A stretch of 64,000 bases of DNA, taken from NCBI GenBank assembly GCA_021018815.1, contig JAITYX010000045.1, forward strand, positions 1,488,001 to 1,552,000, in the 5' to 3' direction. The DNA comes from Talinum fruticosum (Eukaryota; Streptophyta; Magnoliopsida; Caryophyllales; Talinaceae). The translations under genes and the position numbers were made by a program. Position 1 is the first letter of the stretch; every line of letters starts with the position of its first letter. The notes under the pieces are model-generated. The model saw nothing but the letters and a program-made list of their open reading frames with translations, did no database searches and had not been told where the DNA came from. Positions 63,301-64,000 of this stretch are shown in pieces.

Positions 63301-64000
63301 CGTTAATGATATGAATGTAGTGAATGTACATAGATTTTGCAAAGAAGAACAAGTTCTTACCCCACTGTTGATGTCGGACATAATATTCTCGAGTGGGTGG
63401 CTAGAAGCATATTTGAATGCTCTGCTGTTCTCTCGGTTCACCAAGTTTTTGGTTGAACTGGCTGATCTTCGGTGGTTTGAGCTTGCTGAGTTTGCTCATT
63501 CGCTTGTCCTTCGAGCATTCCGAGCTGGCTCTTAAGCTGGTTCGATCCGAGTCATGATGTTACGAGTTGCCTCATTCCGAGTTGGTTTCGTCGACTCTTT
63601 TTGATCTCGGCTTCAGCAAGATCATCTTCATCTCGACTAAGTTTTAGATCCGAGAAGGTTGACTCACTTGTTTTTCCCTTATCAATCTCATCAAACACAA
63701 CGTGGATACTTTCTTCCACTTTGTTAGTTCTTTTATTAAAAACACGATAAGCTTTACTTGTGAGATGAGTAACCCGGAAAGATACCTTCATCTGACCTAG
63801 CATCAAACTTGGTCAGGTGATCCTTACCATTATTGTGAACAAAGCACTTACATCCAAAGGGTCTGAAATATGAGATGTTGGGCTTCTTTCCCTTGTCAAG
63901 CTTGTAGGGAGTTTTCTTCAAGATGGGTCCGATGAGGCACCTGTTCAATGTATAGTTTCTCTGTGTTGATCGCCTCAACCCAAAAATAGTAAGGTAAATC
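63301..64000 (-). pseudogene. Integrase C-terminus and linker of the minus copia element
   Basis: Minus strand from the window edge: YTLNRCLIGPILKKTPYKLD, GKKPNISYFRPFGCKCFVHN, KFDARSDEGIFPGYSS, then an overlapping open frame, HLTSKAYRVFNKRTNKVEES, IHVVFDEIDKGKTSESTFSD and an acidic linker. Better preserved than the + copy at 46290-46780. About 63300-63550 is linker sequence with no conserved motif. Confidence 0.9.

Larger units (their letters stand above)
56747..64000 (-). mobile_element. SIRE-like copia element, minus copy
   Basis: Minus strand from the right window edge: integrase end, RT, RNase H (split by a solo LTR D), pol end, spacer, envelope-like region, PPT and 3' LTR at 57809-56747. 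Gag and the 5' LTR lie beyond 64000. Having a third coding region after pol is a known feature of the SIRE/Maximus clade. Left flank is TTTGG (56742-56746); the other flank is not visible. Confidence 0.88.

Noticed and set aside
1..64000. Host genes, tRNA or rRNA genes
   Set aside because: Every protein motif I recognised belongs to a retrotransposon or its antisense extra genes. The tRNA-like words are primer binding sites next to LTR ends.

Overview
This window looks like repeat-rich, probably heterochromatic nuclear DNA of a flowering plant. I found no intact host gene, no rRNA or tRNA gene and no CRISPR array. Almost every base belongs to LTR retrotransposons nested inside one another. 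Boundaries were read by eye from LTR ends, 5-bp target-site duplications (TSDs), primer binding sites (PBS), polypurine tracts (PPT) and degenerate protein motifs. Letters A-F are my local names for LTR families.

Layout. 1-2106: a + strand CRM-like Ty3 (chromovirus) remnant. 2107-16146: a minus-strand relative, element F, with 5' LTR 14351-16146, PBS, gag, protease (PR) and reverse transcriptase (RT). Its RT is broken by solo LTR A1 (2631-3930, TSD ATGAG) and by a minus-strand solo LTR of family C (4190-12249). That solo LTR is itself split by element B (4369-10261), a non-autonomous element with two LTRs. 16147-17192: integrase and pol-end fragments, upstream of LTR F in the minus reading direction. 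17193-18922: two family A LTRs head to head. 18923-25654: a + strand Tat-lineage Ty3 element. 25655-42000: a minus-strand Tat element inserted in the first. It carries antisense extra genes, one of which resembles the plant mobile domain (PMD).

The right third: 42001-46833 is a truncated SIRE-like copia element whose gag is split by a solo LTR D (43732-45330, TSD GATCA). 46834-56746 is a Tekay-like Ty3 element with very long LTRs (family C). Its 3' LTR is interrupted by a solo LTR D (50984-52401) and by a 3.2-kb solo LTR of its own family (53287-56490, TSD CTTAA). 56747-64000 is a minus-strand SIRE-like copia element that keeps an envelope-like region downstream of pol. Its RNase H is split by another solo LTR D (60687-62230, TSD CTTCA-flanking CACTT). 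It runs off the window.

Nearly all coding regions are frameshifted and I call them pseudogenes. The main exception is a 290-codon open frame in element B that fuses decayed PR and RT sequence without the RT catalytic aspartates.

The observation I rate highest is a set of short hairpins downstream of the TATA box in LTR families A, B and F. Their loop sequence is conserved while their stems differ between copies and still pair. That is the signature of a selected RNA (or cruciform) structure in the transcript ends. Also notable: antisense genes in the Tat elements with TATA box and intron-like sites, the envelope-like copia region, a self-complementary promoter element in LTR D, and the same one-base shortening of the initiator-Met PBS in several unrelated families.
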